Source: Ruegeria sediminis (GTDB lineage Bacteria > Pseudomonadota > Alphaproteobacteria > Rhodobacterales > Rhodobacteraceae). Taken from it: DNA of 64,000 bases. The notes beneath the pieces were generated by a model. That model was not told where the DNA came from. It saw nothing but the letters and a program-made list of their open reading frames with translations, and did not search any database. The position numbers and the translations under genes were made by a program. Of the stretch, positions 43,011 through 52,576 are shown in pieces. Positions within the stretch are counted from its first letter, which is position 1. Each line of letters opens with the position of its first letter. The DNA lies in NCBI RefSeq assembly GCF_005938215.1, contig NZ_VCPD01000002.1:372001-436000 (forward strand), written 5' to 3'.

Positions 43011-43170
43011 GAGCGACCTTTCCCTTTTGGGGCGAGGGAATGAGTCCCTTCGCGTTTGCGCCCTCATAAGGCAAGCGCCGTTGTGTCGCAAGCTGGCTGC
43101 GCCCTCTTGCGGATGCGGCATGGCGGCGTCATACCTGAATCGACGAAAAACATCTAAGGGGGCGCCACCC

Positions 43171-43491
43171 ATGACCACATTCGACGAGCGCGAAGCCGCT
43201 TTTGAAGCCAAATTCGCCCATGACGAGCAGATGCAGTTTCTTGCACGCATGCGCCGCAACCGGTTCATGGCCGTCTGGGCTTCGGCGCTCAAAGGCGAAA
43301 CCGTCGAACAGGCCCGCAAATATGGTGACGAACTGATCCATACCGACATTCAGCACGTCAGCGAAGACGATGTGGTCAACGCCGTCCAGTCGTACTTGGG
43401 CGACCTGGCGGACGAGCAGACGATCCGAGGCAAGATGGCCGAGCTTCTGGCAGAAGCCAAGGAACAGCTTCTCTCCGAAACCGACAGGTGA
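43171..43491 (+). CDS. ATPase inhibitor zeta subunit (DUF1476)
   Basis: This 106-residue helical protein of the DUF1476 family, known from Paracoccus as the zeta subunit, blocks ATP hydrolysis by the F1-ATPase. The N-terminal inhibitory stretch [20 protein letters not shown] is clear, followed by [20 protein letters not shown]. The start at 43171 (MTTFDERE) matches the family; longer frames reach into the purC promoter. It is divergent from purC. Confidence 0.92.
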   Translation: MTTFDEREAAFEAKFAHDEQMQFLARMRRNRFMAVWASALKGETVEQARKYGDELIHTDIQHVSEDDVVNAVQSYLGDLADEQTIRGKMAELLAEAKEQLLSETDR

Positions 43492-43562
43492 TGCGGGCGC
43501 TGCGCCCGGCGCTGACCTTGGCGCAAGCCTCATGATCTTCATGAGTTTTATGAGTTTGATTT

Positions 43563-43602
43563 GACGCCCCGTTCATGGGAAACGGGGCGTCTCTGATTTT
43601 GG
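43563..43602 (+). terminator. Stem-loop between the zeta subunit and methyltransferase genes
   Basis: A perfect eleven-base-pair stem (GACGCCCCGTT/AACGGGGCGTC) with a seven-base loop is followed by TCTGATTTT. It most likely ends the zeta-subunit transcript. Its position 46 bases before the next start would also allow a leader role. Confidence 0.6.
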
Positions 43603-43637
43603 CGTCCATTGGTCGCCGTCGCTATGGATTCTCGACC

Positions 43638-44657
43638 ATGACAAACGCGCTTGCCGATCTGCTTGCAGCCAACGACGTCATCCTCGCGGATGGCGCCACC
43701 GGGACCAACTTGTTCAACATGGGCCTGCAATCAGGCGATGCGCCCGAATTGTGGAATACCACGGCGGCAGACAAGATCAGGGCTTTGTACCAAGGTTCGG
43801 TCGACGCGGGCAGCGATCTGTTCCTGACCAACACGTTTGGCGGCACCGCAGCGCGCCTCAAACTGCATGACGCGCAGAACCGCGTGGGCGAGTTGAACCG
43901 CATCGGCGCAGAACTGGGTCGCGAGGTTGCGGACAAGGCCGGTCGCACGGTTGTCGTCGCCGGTTCGGTCGGCCCGACCGGCGAAATTATGGAGCCGGTC
44001 GGCAGCCTGTCGCACGCGGTAGCGGTCGAGATGTTCCATGAACAGGCGCAAGGACTCAAGGAAGGCGGCGCCGATATCCTGTGGCTTGAAACCATCAGCG
44101 CACCGGAAGAGTTCCGCGCGGCCGCCGAGGCTTTTGCCCTCGCCGACATGCCATGGTGCGGAACCATGAGCTTTGACACTGCCGGACGCACCATGATGGG
44201 TGTGACATCTTCCGATCTGGCGCTGCTGGTCGAATCCCTGCCGAACCCGCCGCTGGCCTTCGGCGCCAATTGCGGCACGGGCGCCTCCGACATCCTGCGC
44301 ACCGTCCTGGGTTTCGTCGCCCAGGGAACCGAGCGCCCGATTATTTCCAAGGGTAATGCAGGCATCCCGAAATACGTGAACGGTCACATCCACTATGACG
44401 GCACCCCAGAGCTTATGGGCCAATACGCCGCCATGGCACGGGATGCGGGCGCCACGATCATCGGCGGCTGTTGCGGCACGATGCCCGATCACTTGCGCAA
44501 GATGCGCGAGGCGCTGGACAGCACGTCGCGCGGCGATCGTCCGACTCTGGATCAGATCACGGCGGCACTCGGCCCGTTCACTTCGGCCTCGGACGGAACA
44601 GGAGACGACGCGGCAAGTGCGGATCGCCGAAGCCGTGGTCGCCGCCGCCGGGCCTGA
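43638..44657 (+). CDS. bmt: Betaine-homocysteine S-methyltransferase family protein
   Basis: This 339-residue zinc methyltransferase has VILADGATGTNLFNMGLQSG at the N-terminus, the FLTNTFGGTAARLKLHDAQN region with GSVGPTGEIMEPVGSLSHAV, and zinc ligands in LAFGANCGTGASDILRTVLG and TIIGGCCGTMPDHLRKMREA. These resemble the MetH N-terminal and BHMT family; betaine, DMSP or another methyl donor could serve. The C-terminus is basic and probably disordered. The ATG at 43638 begins the conserved part. A strong terminator follows. Confidence 0.85.
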   Translation: MTNALADLLAANDVILADGATGTNLFNMGLQSGDAPELWNTTAADKIRALYQGSVDAGSDLFLTNTFGGTAARLKLHDAQNRVGELNRIGAELGREVADKAGRTVVVAGSVGPTGEIMEPVGSLSHAVAVEMFHEQAQGLKEGGADILWLETISAPEEFRAAAEAFALADMPWCGTMSFDTAGRTMMGVTSSDLALLVESLPNPPLAFGANCGTGASDILRTVLGFVAQGTERPIISKGNAGIPKYVNGHIHYDGTPELMGQYAAMARDAGATIIGGCCGTMPDHLRKMREALDSTSRGDRPTLDQITAALGPFTSASDGTGDDAASADRRSRGRRRRA

Positions 44658-44682
44658 GACAACAAAGTCACGAACGTGTTTC

Positions 44683-44707
44683 AAGCCGCCTTTGGGCGGC
44701 TTTTTCT
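44683..44707 (+). terminator. Rho-independent terminator behind the methyltransferase gene
   Basis: The stem AAGCCGCC/GGCGGCTT has a four-base loop (44683-44702), and the T-run TTTTTC begins inside the 3' arm. It lies in the convergent gap with the protease gene. Confidence 0.85.
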
Positions 44708-44719
44708 TGTCGCCTCAGA

Positions 44720-46279
44720 TTATTGAGTCCCGGCAGTGACCTCCAGAAGGTGCCGCACCTGCGCCACCGGCACACCGAAATTCGATCCGCCAAACTCCGG
44801 AATGATCGCAGCGTTCACCGCGACTACCTGTCCTTTCAGATCGAGGACCGGACCGCCGCTGCCGCCATGGGTGGTTTCGGCATCGTAAACCACCGCGGCG
44901 CTTGTGGCCTGCCCTACGATTCCGCGGCTGGACAGAGGCGACATCAGCCCGGCCTCGGACAGGCGCGCCGCCACCTGCCAGAACCCGGTTTCCCCGCGTT
45001 CGCGTAAATCTTCAACGAATTCCTCACCCGATTGGGCGAGTAACGACATGAGCCCGGTGGGAAAGCCCATGACGAGGATCTCCTGCCCCGGAACCGGAAG
45101 TTCTTCGGCCAGCGGCAACCCAGGGGGCAGTTCCACTCCTTCGGCCGGAGCCAGCAATGCGACATCGGCCGTATCGCTGGCCGCCACGAGGGAAAGATCC
45201 ATCGGTCCGATCCGCTCAGGGAAGTAGCCGATGAACCGGATCATCAGCGGTTCCATCGCCTCTCCCCCCATCTGCACGCCGGGCTTGTTGGCCCAAGGCA
45301 CTGCAACATGCCGATTGGTCACGATCAGGCCGGTGTCTCGCAGAACGAAACCGGTGCCGTTGAATTGCACTTCGGCCACGGGCCCATTTCCCTCCAGCGA
45401 CAGCATCGGTTGCCCGGTCGGCAGGCGTATCGGCAGCCCGTCCACCCCCACGACCTGCCGCAGCATCTGTCCGCTTTCCCTGTGGCGCAGCCCGTAGCCG
45501 CCCTGAATGAACGCGACGGAACCGGCCGCCGCGCCCACCACACGCATCGCGGCGCCGGTACGGGCCTCGAGCGTCTGCAACCGTTCGGCCTGCACGGAAA
45601 CCCGCGCGCTCAATTCTTCCTGAAGGGCTGCAAGATCACCGGGTCGGATCGCCTCGCGTTGCGCTTCAGTCAGCGCGGCCGCCACCGCTTCGACCTGGAA
45701 ACGCCCGCTTTCGATCTGGGCACGAATGCTCCGATCCTCCCGGAATTGCGCAACGACAGCCACGGTCAATGCGAGGAGTGCGGACAGAACCCCGACGCGG
45801 AACAGCAAGGTCGCATCGCGTGCTATGCGGCCTGCCAATCCGCCTACGGCCCGGAACAATCGCCTCGGCAAAGGCTTCCGACTGCTACGAAGATAGGAAA
45901 GCGCGTCACCAAATATCTCCACCAACGTCGGTTTGGGCTCGGTGTCCTCGTCATAGACGCGGAACCGTGACAATGGGCCGGTTTCGCCGAACTCGATCGT
46001 GTCGCCCTGTACCAGCGGCGCCTGCTCAACCTTCTTCCGGTTGACCCAGATCTCGGAACTGTCGGAGGAAACGACCGAGAATTCCTCGCCGTCGCGCAGG
46101 ATGCGGGCCACGTGCTGCCCTTCCAGCAACCGGGCGCCGGGCAACAGAACACGCAGGCGATCTTCGCCATCCAACCAGATGTCCATCGCGTCGGATGTGA
46201 TCCAGGAGTAGTGGCCGCGGTTCCGTCCTGTCAGATGTTCCAGAACCGCAGCGCAGGGGCTTGGGGTCGGAGCGGTCAT
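44720..46279 (-). CDS. FHA-domain membrane-anchored trypsin-like protease
   Basis: This 519-residue protein has an FHA-like phosphothreonine-binding domain at about residues 30-110 (LLEGQHVARILRDGEEFSVV, QGDTIEFG). One membrane helix follows at about 163-183 (VGVLSALLALTVAVVAQ), then a coiled-coil linker and a trypsin-like domain. The catalytic triad is seen as His in GLIVTNRHVAVPW, Asp in ASDTADVALLAP and Ser in ETTHGGSGGPVLDLKGQVVA. The protease would lie in the periplasm and the FHA part in the cytosol, linking kinase signals to proteolysis. This arrangement is inferred from the helix position. Confidence 0.82.
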   Translation of the reverse strand: MTAPTPSPCAAVLEHLTGRNRGHYSWITSDAMDIWLDGEDRLRVLLPGARLLEGQHVARILRDGEEFSVVSSDSSEIWVNRKKVEQAPLVQGDTIEFGETGPLSRFRVYDEDTEPKPTLVEIFGDALSYLRSSRKPLPRRLFRAVGGLAGRIARDATLLFRVGVLSALLALTVAVVAQFREDRSIRAQIESGRFQVEAVAAALTEAQREAIRPGDLAALQEELSARVSVQAERLQTLEARTGAAMRVVGAAAGSVAFIQGGYGLRHRESGQMLRQVVGVDGLPIRLPTGQPMLSLEGNGPVAEVQFNGTGFVLRDTGLIVTNRHVAVPWANKPGVQMGGEAMEPLMIRFIGYFPERIGPMDLSLVAASDTADVALLAPAEGVELPPGLPLAEELPVPGQEILVMGFPTGLMSLLAQSGEEFVEDLRERGETGFWQVAARLSEAGLMSPLSSRGIVGQATSAAVVYDAETTHGGSGGPVLDLKGQVVAVNAAIIPEFGGSNFGVPVAQVRHLLEVTAGTQ

Positions 46280-46321
46280 GTCCCGGACATGACGCGCCTC
46301 CAGCCTTCATTTGTCAATGGT

Positions 46322-47098
46322 TTAGCGGCCTTCGAACCTTGCGGGCCGCTTCTCAAGAAAGGCCACCACGCCTTCGGTAAAATCGCGCGTCCGTCCGCAT
46401 TCGCCCTGAAGATGTGCCTCTGCCGCCAACTGCTCGGGCAACGACTTGTCATAGGTGCCGCGGATCGCCTTCTTAATGGCCGCGAAGCCGGCGGTCGGGC
46501 CGTTGGCAAGATAGGCCGCCCGCCTGCGCCAATGCGCGTCGAACTCGTCGTCCGCCACGGCCTCCCAGATCAGGCCCCAATCATCCGCCTGCCGGGCACT
46601 GATCTTGTCAGCGAAAAGCGCCGCCCCCATCGCCTTGGCGAACCCCATCTGGCGCGGCATGAACCAGGTGCCTCCAGCGTCCGGCATCAGCCCGATCCGA
46701 GCGAAAGCCTGTAGGAAATAGGCGCTTTCGGTTGCGATCACCACGTCTGCGCAGAGCGCCAGATTGGCCCCTGCCCCCGCTGCCGGACCGTTCACAGCCG
46801 CAATCGTGGGCACGGGGCAGTCATAGACCGATTCGAGCATCGGCTCGTATTCGTCCCGCAGCGCGCGTTCGAGGTCGATCTTGCCGGTACTCGACGCATC
46901 GCCCAGGTCCTGCCCGGTGCAGAAAGCGCCGCCCGCACCGGTCATCACGATGGCGCGGGCATTCCGTGCACCCCGCTGCATGGCGTGAGTGATCTCCGCC
47001 CGCATCTGCGTGGTCAGCGCGTTCATCTTTTCCGGCCGGTTCAGCGTCAGGACGGCCAGGCCGTCGGTAATGTCGAACGTGATGGTTTCATACTGCAT
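46322..47098 (-). CDS. Enoyl-CoA hydratase/isomerase family protein
   Basis: This 258-residue crotonase-fold enzyme has a CoA-binding oxyanion segment AFCTGQDLGD near residue 60 and VPTIAAVNGPAAGAGANLAL near residue 100, followed by RIGLMPDAGGTWFMPRQMG. The DAGGT turn in place of DxGxxE suggests a PaaG-like isomerase rather than a standard hydratase. It could act in aromatic or DMSP-derived acyl-CoA breakdown. The start at 47098 has GAGGGG upstream. It lies behind ccmH. Confidence 0.88.
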   Translation of the reverse strand: MQYETITFDITDGLAVLTLNRPEKMNALTTQMRAEITHAMQRGARNARAIVMTGAGGAFCTGQDLGDASSTGKIDLERALRDEYEPMLESVYDCPVPTIAAVNGPAAGAGANLALCADVVIATESAYFLQAFARIGLMPDAGGTWFMPRQMGFAKAMGAALFADKISARQADDWGLIWEAVADDEFDAHWRRRAAYLANGPTAGFAAIKKAIRGTYDKSLPEQLAAEAHLQGECGRTRDFTEGVVAFLEKRPARFEGR

Positions 47099-47173
47099 GG
47101 GAAGCCCCTCGCCTGCGTTCCATTGGCCCGCAAACTGGCGCAAGCTGACGTTCAGGGAAAGTGAAACCGCGCG

Positions 47174-47629
47174 TCACTCTTCCAGAATTTGGCGCAGCCG
47201 CTCCTTCTCGCTATCCGTCAGAGTCGCTTCGACCGCTGCAGTACGCTTGCGCGAACGGCCACGCAGAAAGCTCCATCCCATGACCGCAGCGACCAGCAGC
47301 ATGGCCGGCCCCGCCAACCACAGCAGCCAGTTCGCCCCCGTCGTGGTGGGCTTGAGAAGCACGTATTCACCGTAGCGATCGACGACAAAGTCGATCACCT
47401 CTTCATCCGTGTCCCCGGCGACCAGACGTTCGCGCACCAGTAGGCGAAGATCGCGCGCCAGTTCCGCATTGCTGTCGTCTATGCTTTCGTTCCGGCAGAC
47501 CAGACAGCGCAAGCCCTGGCTCAACTCCCTGGCACGGGCCTCAAGCGCCGGGTCGTCCAGAACTTCGTCTGGTTGCACCGCAAACAGCGGTCCGGCCAGC
47601 AGCGTGAGGATCAGGATCAGGCGCTTCAT
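47174..47629 (-). CDS. ccmH: Cytochrome c maturation protein CcmH
   Basis: CcmH (151 residues) reduces apocytochrome cysteines before heme attachment. It has a signal peptide ([15 protein letters not shown]), the redox motif in [20 protein letters not shown], and a C-terminal membrane helix ([19 protein letters not shown]). It is the single-domain short form. It overlaps ccmF by four bases. Confidence 0.95.
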   Translation of the reverse strand: MKRLILILTLLAGPLFAVQPDEVLDDPALEARARELSQGLRCLVCRNESIDDSNAELARDLRLLVRERLVAGDTDEEVIDFVVDRYGEYVLLKPTTTGANWLLWLAGPAMLLVAAVMGWSFLRGRSRKRTAAVEATLTDSEKERLRQILEE

Positions 47630-49590
47630 TCCGCAGGCACTCCTCCGCTCGGCGCCTTGCGCGCGCCCGCCGCAACACGGAATCGGCGGTCGGACAGGCT
47701 GAGGACACCGCCAAGAGCCATCAGGATACAGCCGCCCCAGATCCAGTTGGCGAAGGGTTTGATGTAAGTCCGCATGGTCCAGTTGCCGTCATCCTGCCGG
47801 TCGCCGATCACGACATAGACGTCCCGCGTGAAGCGATAGTCGATGGCAGCTTCGGTCGTGGGCATCCGGGCAACGGGATAGTCGCGTTTCTCGGGGTGCA
47901 GGGTAGTGATCTGACGGCCATCGCGCTCGAGCTTCACCGAGCCCATGGTAGAGACATAGTTCGGCCCCTGCACGCGCTGCACTTCTTCGAGGGTCAGAGT
48001 AAACCCGCCTACTTCGAAGGGTTCGCCCATGCGCGCAACGCGGATATCCTCGATCTCCCAGGCCATCAGACCGGCAATGGCGAACATGGTGACGCCAAGC
48101 CCGGAATGCGCCACGGCCTTGCCCCAATCGGCCCTCGGCAGGCGCATCATGCGCGACAGGCTGCCTGACCGTCCAGTCCTGCTCCACAGATCGACTGCCG
48201 CACCACAGGCGATCCACGTCCCCAGGAAGACCCCAACCGGCCCCAGCGCGCTGCGTCCGGTCTGCATTGCCCAGACCAGGATGGCCAGCGCAAGCGCCAG
48301 TCCGAAAACATAGCGCAACGACCAAGCGACGCGGCCCAGCCTGCCGCGTTTCCACGGAAGCATCGACCCAAGCGGAAGAATGATTCCAAGCGCCACCATG
48401 AAGGGCGTGAAGGCCGCGTTGAAGAACGGCGCGCCGACGGACAGCTTGCGGCCAAAGGCCATCTCGGCCACGATCGGCCAGAGCGTCCCGAAGAAGACGA
48501 CGAAACACCCGACCGCCAGCAGGATGTTGTTGACGACAAGCGCGCTTTCGCGACTGACCATTCCAAAGACGCCCTTGGCCTCCATCGCCTGCGCACGCGC
48601 CGCAAACAGGGTCAGCGCGCCGCCGATGAAGAACGCCAGAATGGCGAGGATGAAGACGCCGCGTTCCGGGTCATTCGCAAAGGCGTGAACCGAAGTCAGG
48701 ATGCCCGAACGCACGATGAAGGTGCCGATCAGCGAAAAGCCGAAGGCGATGATCGCAAGCAGGATGGTCCAGCTTTTCAGCGCCTCGCGTTTTTCCACCA
48801 CAATGGCGGAGTGCAGCAGCGCCGCCGCCAAAAGCCACGGCATGAACGAGGCGTTCTCGACCGGATCCCAGAACCAGAAACCGCCCCAGCCCAGTTCGTA
48901 ATAAGCCCACCACGATCCCAGCGCGATGCCGATGGTCAGAAACACCCAAGCCGCCAGCGTCCAAGGCCGCACCCAACGCGCCCATGCAGCGTCCACGCGA
49001 CCTTCGATCAGGGCGGCGACTGCAAAGCTGAACGCCATGCTGAGACCCACGTAACCCAAGTAAAGAAACGGCGGGTGGAAGGCGAGGCCCGGATCCTGCA
49101 GCAGCGGGTTCAGATCCTGCCCGTCAAAAGGTGGCACGGCCAACCGCAGGAACGGGTTCGAAGTGAACAGAATGAAGGCAAAAAACGCCACCGCGATCGC
49201 CGACTGCACCGCAAGAACCCGGGCCTTCAGCGTCGGCGGCAAGCCGCCGCCGAACCAGGCCGCCATCGCGCCGAACAGCGTCACGATCAGCACCCACAGC
49301 AGCATTGAACCTTCGTGGTTTCCCCACGTGCCGCTGATCTTGTAAAGCATCGGTTTGGCCGAGTGGCTGTTCATCACCACCAGGCGCAGCGAGAAATCCG
49401 AGGTTACGAAAGCCCAGGTCAAGGCACCGAAGGCGAAGGCCGTCAGCAGGAATTGCGCCACGGCCGCTGGTTCTGCCATGGCCATCCATCCGGACCAGCG
49501 TTTATGGGCTCCCACCAGGGGCACGACGGTCTGAACGATCGCGACCAGAAAGGCGAGGATTAGGGCGAAGTGGCCAAGCTCGGTAATCAT
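47626..49590 (-). CDS. ccmF: Heme lyase CcmF
   Basis: CcmF (654 residues) attaches heme to apocytochrome c with CcmH and CcmI. About 14 membrane helices are seen, with the tryptophan-rich WWD motif [20 protein letters not shown] near residue 230 and histidines in [16 protein letters not shown] and [10 protein letters not shown]. The length is normal. A holin/endolysin pair separates it from ccmE, and ccmI is not in the window. Confidence 0.96.
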   Translation of the reverse strand: MITELGHFALILAFLVAIVQTVVPLVGAHKRWSGWMAMAEPAAVAQFLLTAFAFGALTWAFVTSDFSLRLVVMNSHSAKPMLYKISGTWGNHEGSMLLWVLIVTLFGAMAAWFGGGLPPTLKARVLAVQSAIAVAFFAFILFTSNPFLRLAVPPFDGQDLNPLLQDPGLAFHPPFLYLGYVGLSMAFSFAVAALIEGRVDAAWARWVRPWTLAAWVFLTIGIALGSWWAYYELGWGGFWFWDPVENASFMPWLLAAALLHSAIVVEKREALKSWTILLAIIAFGFSLIGTFIVRSGILTSVHAFANDPERGVFILAILAFFIGGALTLFAARAQAMEAKGVFGMVSRESALVVNNILLAVGCFVVFFGTLWPIVAEMAFGRKLSVGAPFFNAAFTPFMVALGIILPLGSMLPWKRGRLGRVAWSLRYVFGLALALAILVWAMQTGRSALGPVGVFLGTWIACGAAVDLWSRTGRSGSLSRMMRLPRADWGKAVAHSGLGVTMFAIAGLMAWEIEDIRVARMGEPFEVGGFTLTLEEVQRVQGPNYVSTMGSVKLERDGRQITTLHPEKRDYPVARMPTTEAAIDYRFTRDVYVVIGDRQDDGNWTMRTYIKPFANWIWGGCILMALGGVLSLSDRRFRVAAGARKAPSGGVPAE

Positions 49591-49665
49591 GGCCCGAGAT
49601 ATAATCCGCCACGCCGGCGAGCGCCAATCACTTTAGCAGCGCCCGCCTGAACATAGTGTCGCGGT

Positions 49666-50247
49666 TTACGAGGTCCGGCGCAGCTTGCGCCAGTCCTCGA
49701 GCGCCGGATTCGCGTCGTGTTCCACCGACGACTGGGCAACTTCCGCATCCGTCCCGTGACCCGCCGCACCTGGGCTATCCGCCCTCATTTCCCGCAATGC
49801 GGAGATGTTGGCCACGACCTGCGGCGCTCTCAGTACGGTGCTGGCAACTTCGCGCTGCAAGTCCTGCACCTTGGCCTGGTGTCGCGCCCCGAAATAGAAC
49901 GAGACGATCACCCCCAAGAGCCACCACAGGGGCTCGGGCACCAGCGCGATCCCCTGCATCCTCTCGGCGAACCACAGGGGATCGACCATCGCCGCAACGA
50001 ACATCGCCAAGGTTCCAAGCGCCAGTGCCGGGCGCGGCAAGCGATTCAGACCGTCGATGAAACGATCGTACATGCCCTTTTGGGGCAGCAAAAACTCGGC
50101 CCCGAACTGCGTCATCGCCTGCTCGTGCAGAGACACCGACCTTTCTGCCCCGGCTTCAGCGTTCTCCCGGAAGACCTCCGCTGTCTCGCGCAACGCGTTT
50201 CGACCTTCCCCGAACAGCAGCGTCAGGATACCGGAAATCAACCCCAT
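49666..50247 (-). CDS. Three-helix holin of gene-transfer-agent type
   Basis: This 193-residue protein resembles the GTA_holin_3TM family, which punctures the inner membrane during release of gene transfer agents. It starts MGLISGILTLLFGEGRNALR, then ETAEVFRENAEAGAER and a polar stretch. Two hydrophobic helices (ALALGTLAMFVAAMVDPLWF, EPLWWLLGVIVSFYFGARHQ) follow near residues 74-120, with a charged tail. The ATG at 50247 overlaps the endolysin stop, so the pair is cotranslated. Confidence 0.85.
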   Translation of the reverse strand: MGLISGILTLLFGEGRNALRETAEVFRENAEAGAERSVSLHEQAMTQFGAEFLLPQKGMYDRFIDGLNRLPRPALALGTLAMFVAAMVDPLWFAERMQGIALVPEPLWWLLGVIVSFYFGARHQAKVQDLQREVASTVLRAPQVVANISALREMRADSPGAAGHGTDAEVAQSSVEHDANPALEDWRKLRRTS

Positions 50248-50849
50248 GCTGCGATCCTCCTTTGAAACGCGTCCTCGCTCAGATGGTAGCGAGGGGAAAG
50301 AAACGCCTCGGCCCGGCGGATCCATCCGCCTTTTTGACCGTCACGGGTACGAACATATTTCCGCGCAGCGGGCCGCTTATTGGCAAGGCGGAAATAAAAG
50401 TTCCGCCGTTCCACGCCGTAGGCATCGCGCAGCGCGATTGCGTCCGGATCAGCCGCCGCACGGCAAGCCTTTAGCGTATGCGGCCCTATCAACCCGTCCA
50501 CACGCAAGGTATACCCCATTGCCTGCAGCAAATTCTGCAGGATTCGAACTGCTTGCGGCCCGGCATTGACGTTCATGTCGAAAAGCGGCGCCCACAGAGC
50601 CTCGGGCGTCTCCCCAATCCGGGGCCGGTGGAAATAGTGAGTCAGGAAAATCTCCACCGCCTGCGCCCGGCTCAGGGCCTTGACGTCCGCGATGCCCACC
50701 TCGCCGTCGCCGGTCAGGTCCAACCCCAACCGCCGCAACGTATGAATGGTAACGCCATGTTTCGTTGCACCACCCGGATCGTCGGGATCGTTCACGAACC
50801 CTCCCTCCCGCGTCACGATCTCTTCGGCGATCTGCCGTACCGACTGCAT
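50238..50849 (-). CDS. GTA/phage-type endolysin (glycosyl hydrolase 108 family)
   Basis: This 203-residue lysin has a catalytic domain (about residues 1-95) with the family motif EGGFVNDPDDPGGATKHGVT, whose glutamate is the acid. A C-terminal peptidoglycan-binding region (VDGLIGPHTLKACR, YHLSEDAFQRRIAAWG) follows. It belongs to the DUF847/GH108 muramidase family. In Rhodobacter capsulatus, similar lysin and holin genes outside the main GTA cluster free the particles. The start has GGAGG, part of which lies in a hairpin. Confidence 0.88.
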   Translation of the reverse strand: MQSVRQIAEEIVTREGGFVNDPDDPGGATKHGVTIHTLRRLGLDLTGDGEVGIADVKALSRAQAVEIFLTHYFHRPRIGETPEALWAPLFDMNVNAGPQAVRILQNLLQAMGYTLRVDGLIGPHTLKACRAAADPDAIALRDAYGVERRNFYFRLANKRPAARKYVRTRDGQKGGWIRRAEAFLSPRYHLSEDAFQRRIAAWG

Positions 50850-50858
50850 TTATCAAGT

Positions 50859-50875
50859 CCTCCGCGAAAACGCGG
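50859..50875 (-). promoter_or_regulatory. Hairpin over the endolysin ribosome binding site
   Basis: On the minus strand CCGCG-TTTT-CGCGG forms a five-base-pair stem (50862-50875). Its 3' arm shares two bases with the GGAGG Shine-Dalgarno sequence (50863-50859). This may lower translation of the lysin until it is opened. Confidence 0.35.
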
Positions 50876-50912
50876 AAAAGGTCCGGCAATTGTATTAATC
50901 CCCATCGAAAGG

Positions 50913-50949
50913 AAAGGGCGCTGCACGGCCGATCCGCGCAACGCCCTTT
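50913..50949 (-). terminator. Inverted repeat behind ccmE
   Basis: The eight-base arms AAAGGGCG and CGCCCTTT lie 21 bases apart. On the minus strand they are followed by CCTTTCG. It may separate ccmE transcripts from the lysis genes. The loop is long, so this is tentative. Confidence 0.35.
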
Positions 50950-51000
50950 GATTTCCAAGTACCCGAAAACCGCCGCCAGAGTTTCACGGCGCGGCTGCAC

Positions 51001-51447
51001 TCAGCTTTCGCCGGGCTCCTGGTAGACACCCTGTTCCTTGAGGGCATCCATCACCTCTTTCGGCATGTAAGTTTCATCGTGTTTTGCAAGGATTTCCGTA
51101 GCTTCGAACACGCCGTTCACGTAACTCCCCGTGCCGATCATTCCCTGGTTCTCGGCAAAGAGATCGGGCAACACGCCGGTATAGACCACCGGCACGCTGC
51201 CTCCGCCGTCTGTAACCGAGAACCGCACGGTCTCTCCCTGGCCCCGCACCAGCGTGCCATCCTCGACCAGGCCGCCGATGCGGAACACCTCGGTCGGTTC
51301 GGGCGGCTCGGCTATGATCTGGCTGGGTGCGCGGAAGAAATTGATGCCGTCGCGCATCGCGTACCCAATCAACCCGGTCGCCAGCACAAGGGCCACGATG
51401 GCCAGGAGGATAACTTGGATGCGGCGTTGTTTCTTGAGCGATTTCAT
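51001..51447 (-). CDS. ccmE: Heme chaperone CcmE
   Basis: CcmE (148 residues) carries heme to CcmF in the periplasm. It has a basic start (MKSLKKQRRIQ), one membrane anchor (VILLAIVALVLATGLIGYAM) and an OB-fold barrel. The heme-binding histidine is in ATEILAKHDETYMPKEV near residue 122, followed by the tyrosine of the same motif. It follows argC by seven bases. Confidence 0.96.
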   Translation of the reverse strand: MKSLKKQRRIQVILLAIVALVLATGLIGYAMRDGINFFRAPSQIIAEPPEPTEVFRIGGLVEDGTLVRGQGETVRFSVTDGGGSVPVVYTGVLPDLFAENQGMIGTGSYVNGVFEATEILAKHDETYMPKEVMDALKEQGVYQEPGES

Positions 51448-51454
51448 CTCGTCC

Positions 51455-52483
51455 TCACGGGAAAAGCGGGGCCATCATCAGGCCCGTGGTCTCGTTTTCA
51501 CCTAACATCAGGTTTGCGTTCTGCAAGGCTTGCCCGCTGCTACCTTTCGTCAGGTTGTCCAGCGCACCGATGACGATGGCGCGGCGTTCGATACGATCGG
51601 CGGTGACGCCGATATGACAGAAATTCGACCCGCGGACATGGTGGGTCGAAGGGGCTTCGCCGAAGGGCAGCATCCGGATGAACGGTTCGCCCTCATAGGC
51701 ATGGCAGAGCGTGTCATACACACTGCGCGGATCGCCATGCACATAGGTGGTGGCCAGAATGCCCCGATTGGCCGGGATCAGGTGCGGCGTGAACTGCACA
51801 TGCACGGTACGCCCGGCGATCTTCGAGAATTCCTGGTCGAATTCGCCCAGGTGCCGGTGCGTGCCGCCTATTGCATAGGCGTTGTAGCCCTCGCTCAACT
51901 CGGCGTGTAAAAGATTTTCCTTCAGGGACCGGCCAGCCCCCGATACCGCGCATTTCAGATCGAGGATGATGTCGTCCAGATCGATCACTCCGGCTGCGAT
52001 CAGCGGCCGCAGCACGTATTGCCCGGTTGCGGCGTTGCAGCCGGTCCCGGCCACAAGCCGCGCCTTGCGGATCTCGTCACGGTAGAACTCGGTCAGGCCA
52101 TAAACCGCCTCTGCCTGCTGCTCCAGCGCGACATGCGGATTGCCGTACCACTTCTCGTATTCGGCCGGATCGCGCAGCCGGAAATCCGCAGACAAATCAA
52201 CGATCTTCAGCGTTTTCGGCAGATCCCGGATCACCTCCTGCGAGGTCATGTGCGGCAGCGCGCAAAAGCACAGATCGATCTGGCCGAAATCGATCTCCGA
52301 GATTTTGCACAGCGCCGGCAGGTCCAGGTGCCGCAGATGCGGAAAGACCTGCGCCATTGTCTGCCCTGCCTTGCGTTCGGCGGCCAGTGCGGTGATTTCC
52401 ATGTTCGGGTGCTCGGCGATCAGCCGCACCAGTTCCGCGCCGGTATAGCCGCTGGCGCCAAGTATTGCGATTTTATGGGTCAT
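51455..52483 (-). CDS. argC: N-acetyl-gamma-glutamyl-phosphate reductase ArgC
   Basis: ArgC (342 residues) reduces N-acetylglutamyl phosphate in arginine synthesis. The NADP loop is [20 protein letters not shown]. The catalytic cysteine is in [20 protein letters not shown] near residue 148, where the typical PGC motif appears as TGC. Histidine motifs follow ([33 protein letters not shown]). The ATG at 52483 follows GAGGTCTGGC and is preferred over one 54 bases upstream. Confidence 0.95.
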   Translation of the reverse strand: MTHKIAILGASGYTGAELVRLIAEHPNMEITALAAERKAGQTMAQVFPHLRHLDLPALCKISEIDFGQIDLCFCALPHMTSQEVIRDLPKTLKIVDLSADFRLRDPAEYEKWYGNPHVALEQQAEAVYGLTEFYRDEIRKARLVAGTGCNAATGQYVLRPLIAAGVIDLDDIILDLKCAVSGAGRSLKENLLHAELSEGYNAYAIGGTHRHLGEFDQEFSKIAGRTVHVQFTPHLIPANRGILATTYVHGDPRSVYDTLCHAYEGEPFIRMLPFGEAPSTHHVRGSNFCHIGVTADRIERRAIVIGALDNLTKGSSGQALQNANLMLGENETTGLMMAPLFP

Positions 52484-52576
52484 GCCAGACCTCTTGCATT
52501 GGGTGTCACATGTCACGACCGCCGATGCGACGGCCACGGGAATAAGGAAAGCGAAACGGGCCGTCCTTGACCGAAG

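Noticed and set aside
43492..43637. SAM- or SAH-type riboswitch before the BHMT-like gene
   Set aside because: Only a simple perfect hairpin with a T-rich end is seen; the multi-stem or pseudoknot core of known riboswitches is not recognisable.
46322..47098. Enoyl-CoA hydratase as the methylthioacryloyl-CoA hydratase DmdD
   Set aside because: It is 25 kb away from dmdA, sits with ccm genes, and its DAGGT turn fits a PaaG-like isomerase as well; the family alone cannot prove DmdD.
49666..50849. Prophage remnant
   Set aside because: Only holin and endolysin are present, both intact and overlapping, with no capsid, tail or integrase pieces; a dedicated lysis cassette explains this better.
50893..50907. 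TTAA near the endolysin promoter as a CtrA box
   Set aside because: Only one half-site is present; the partner at seven bases does not match on either strand.
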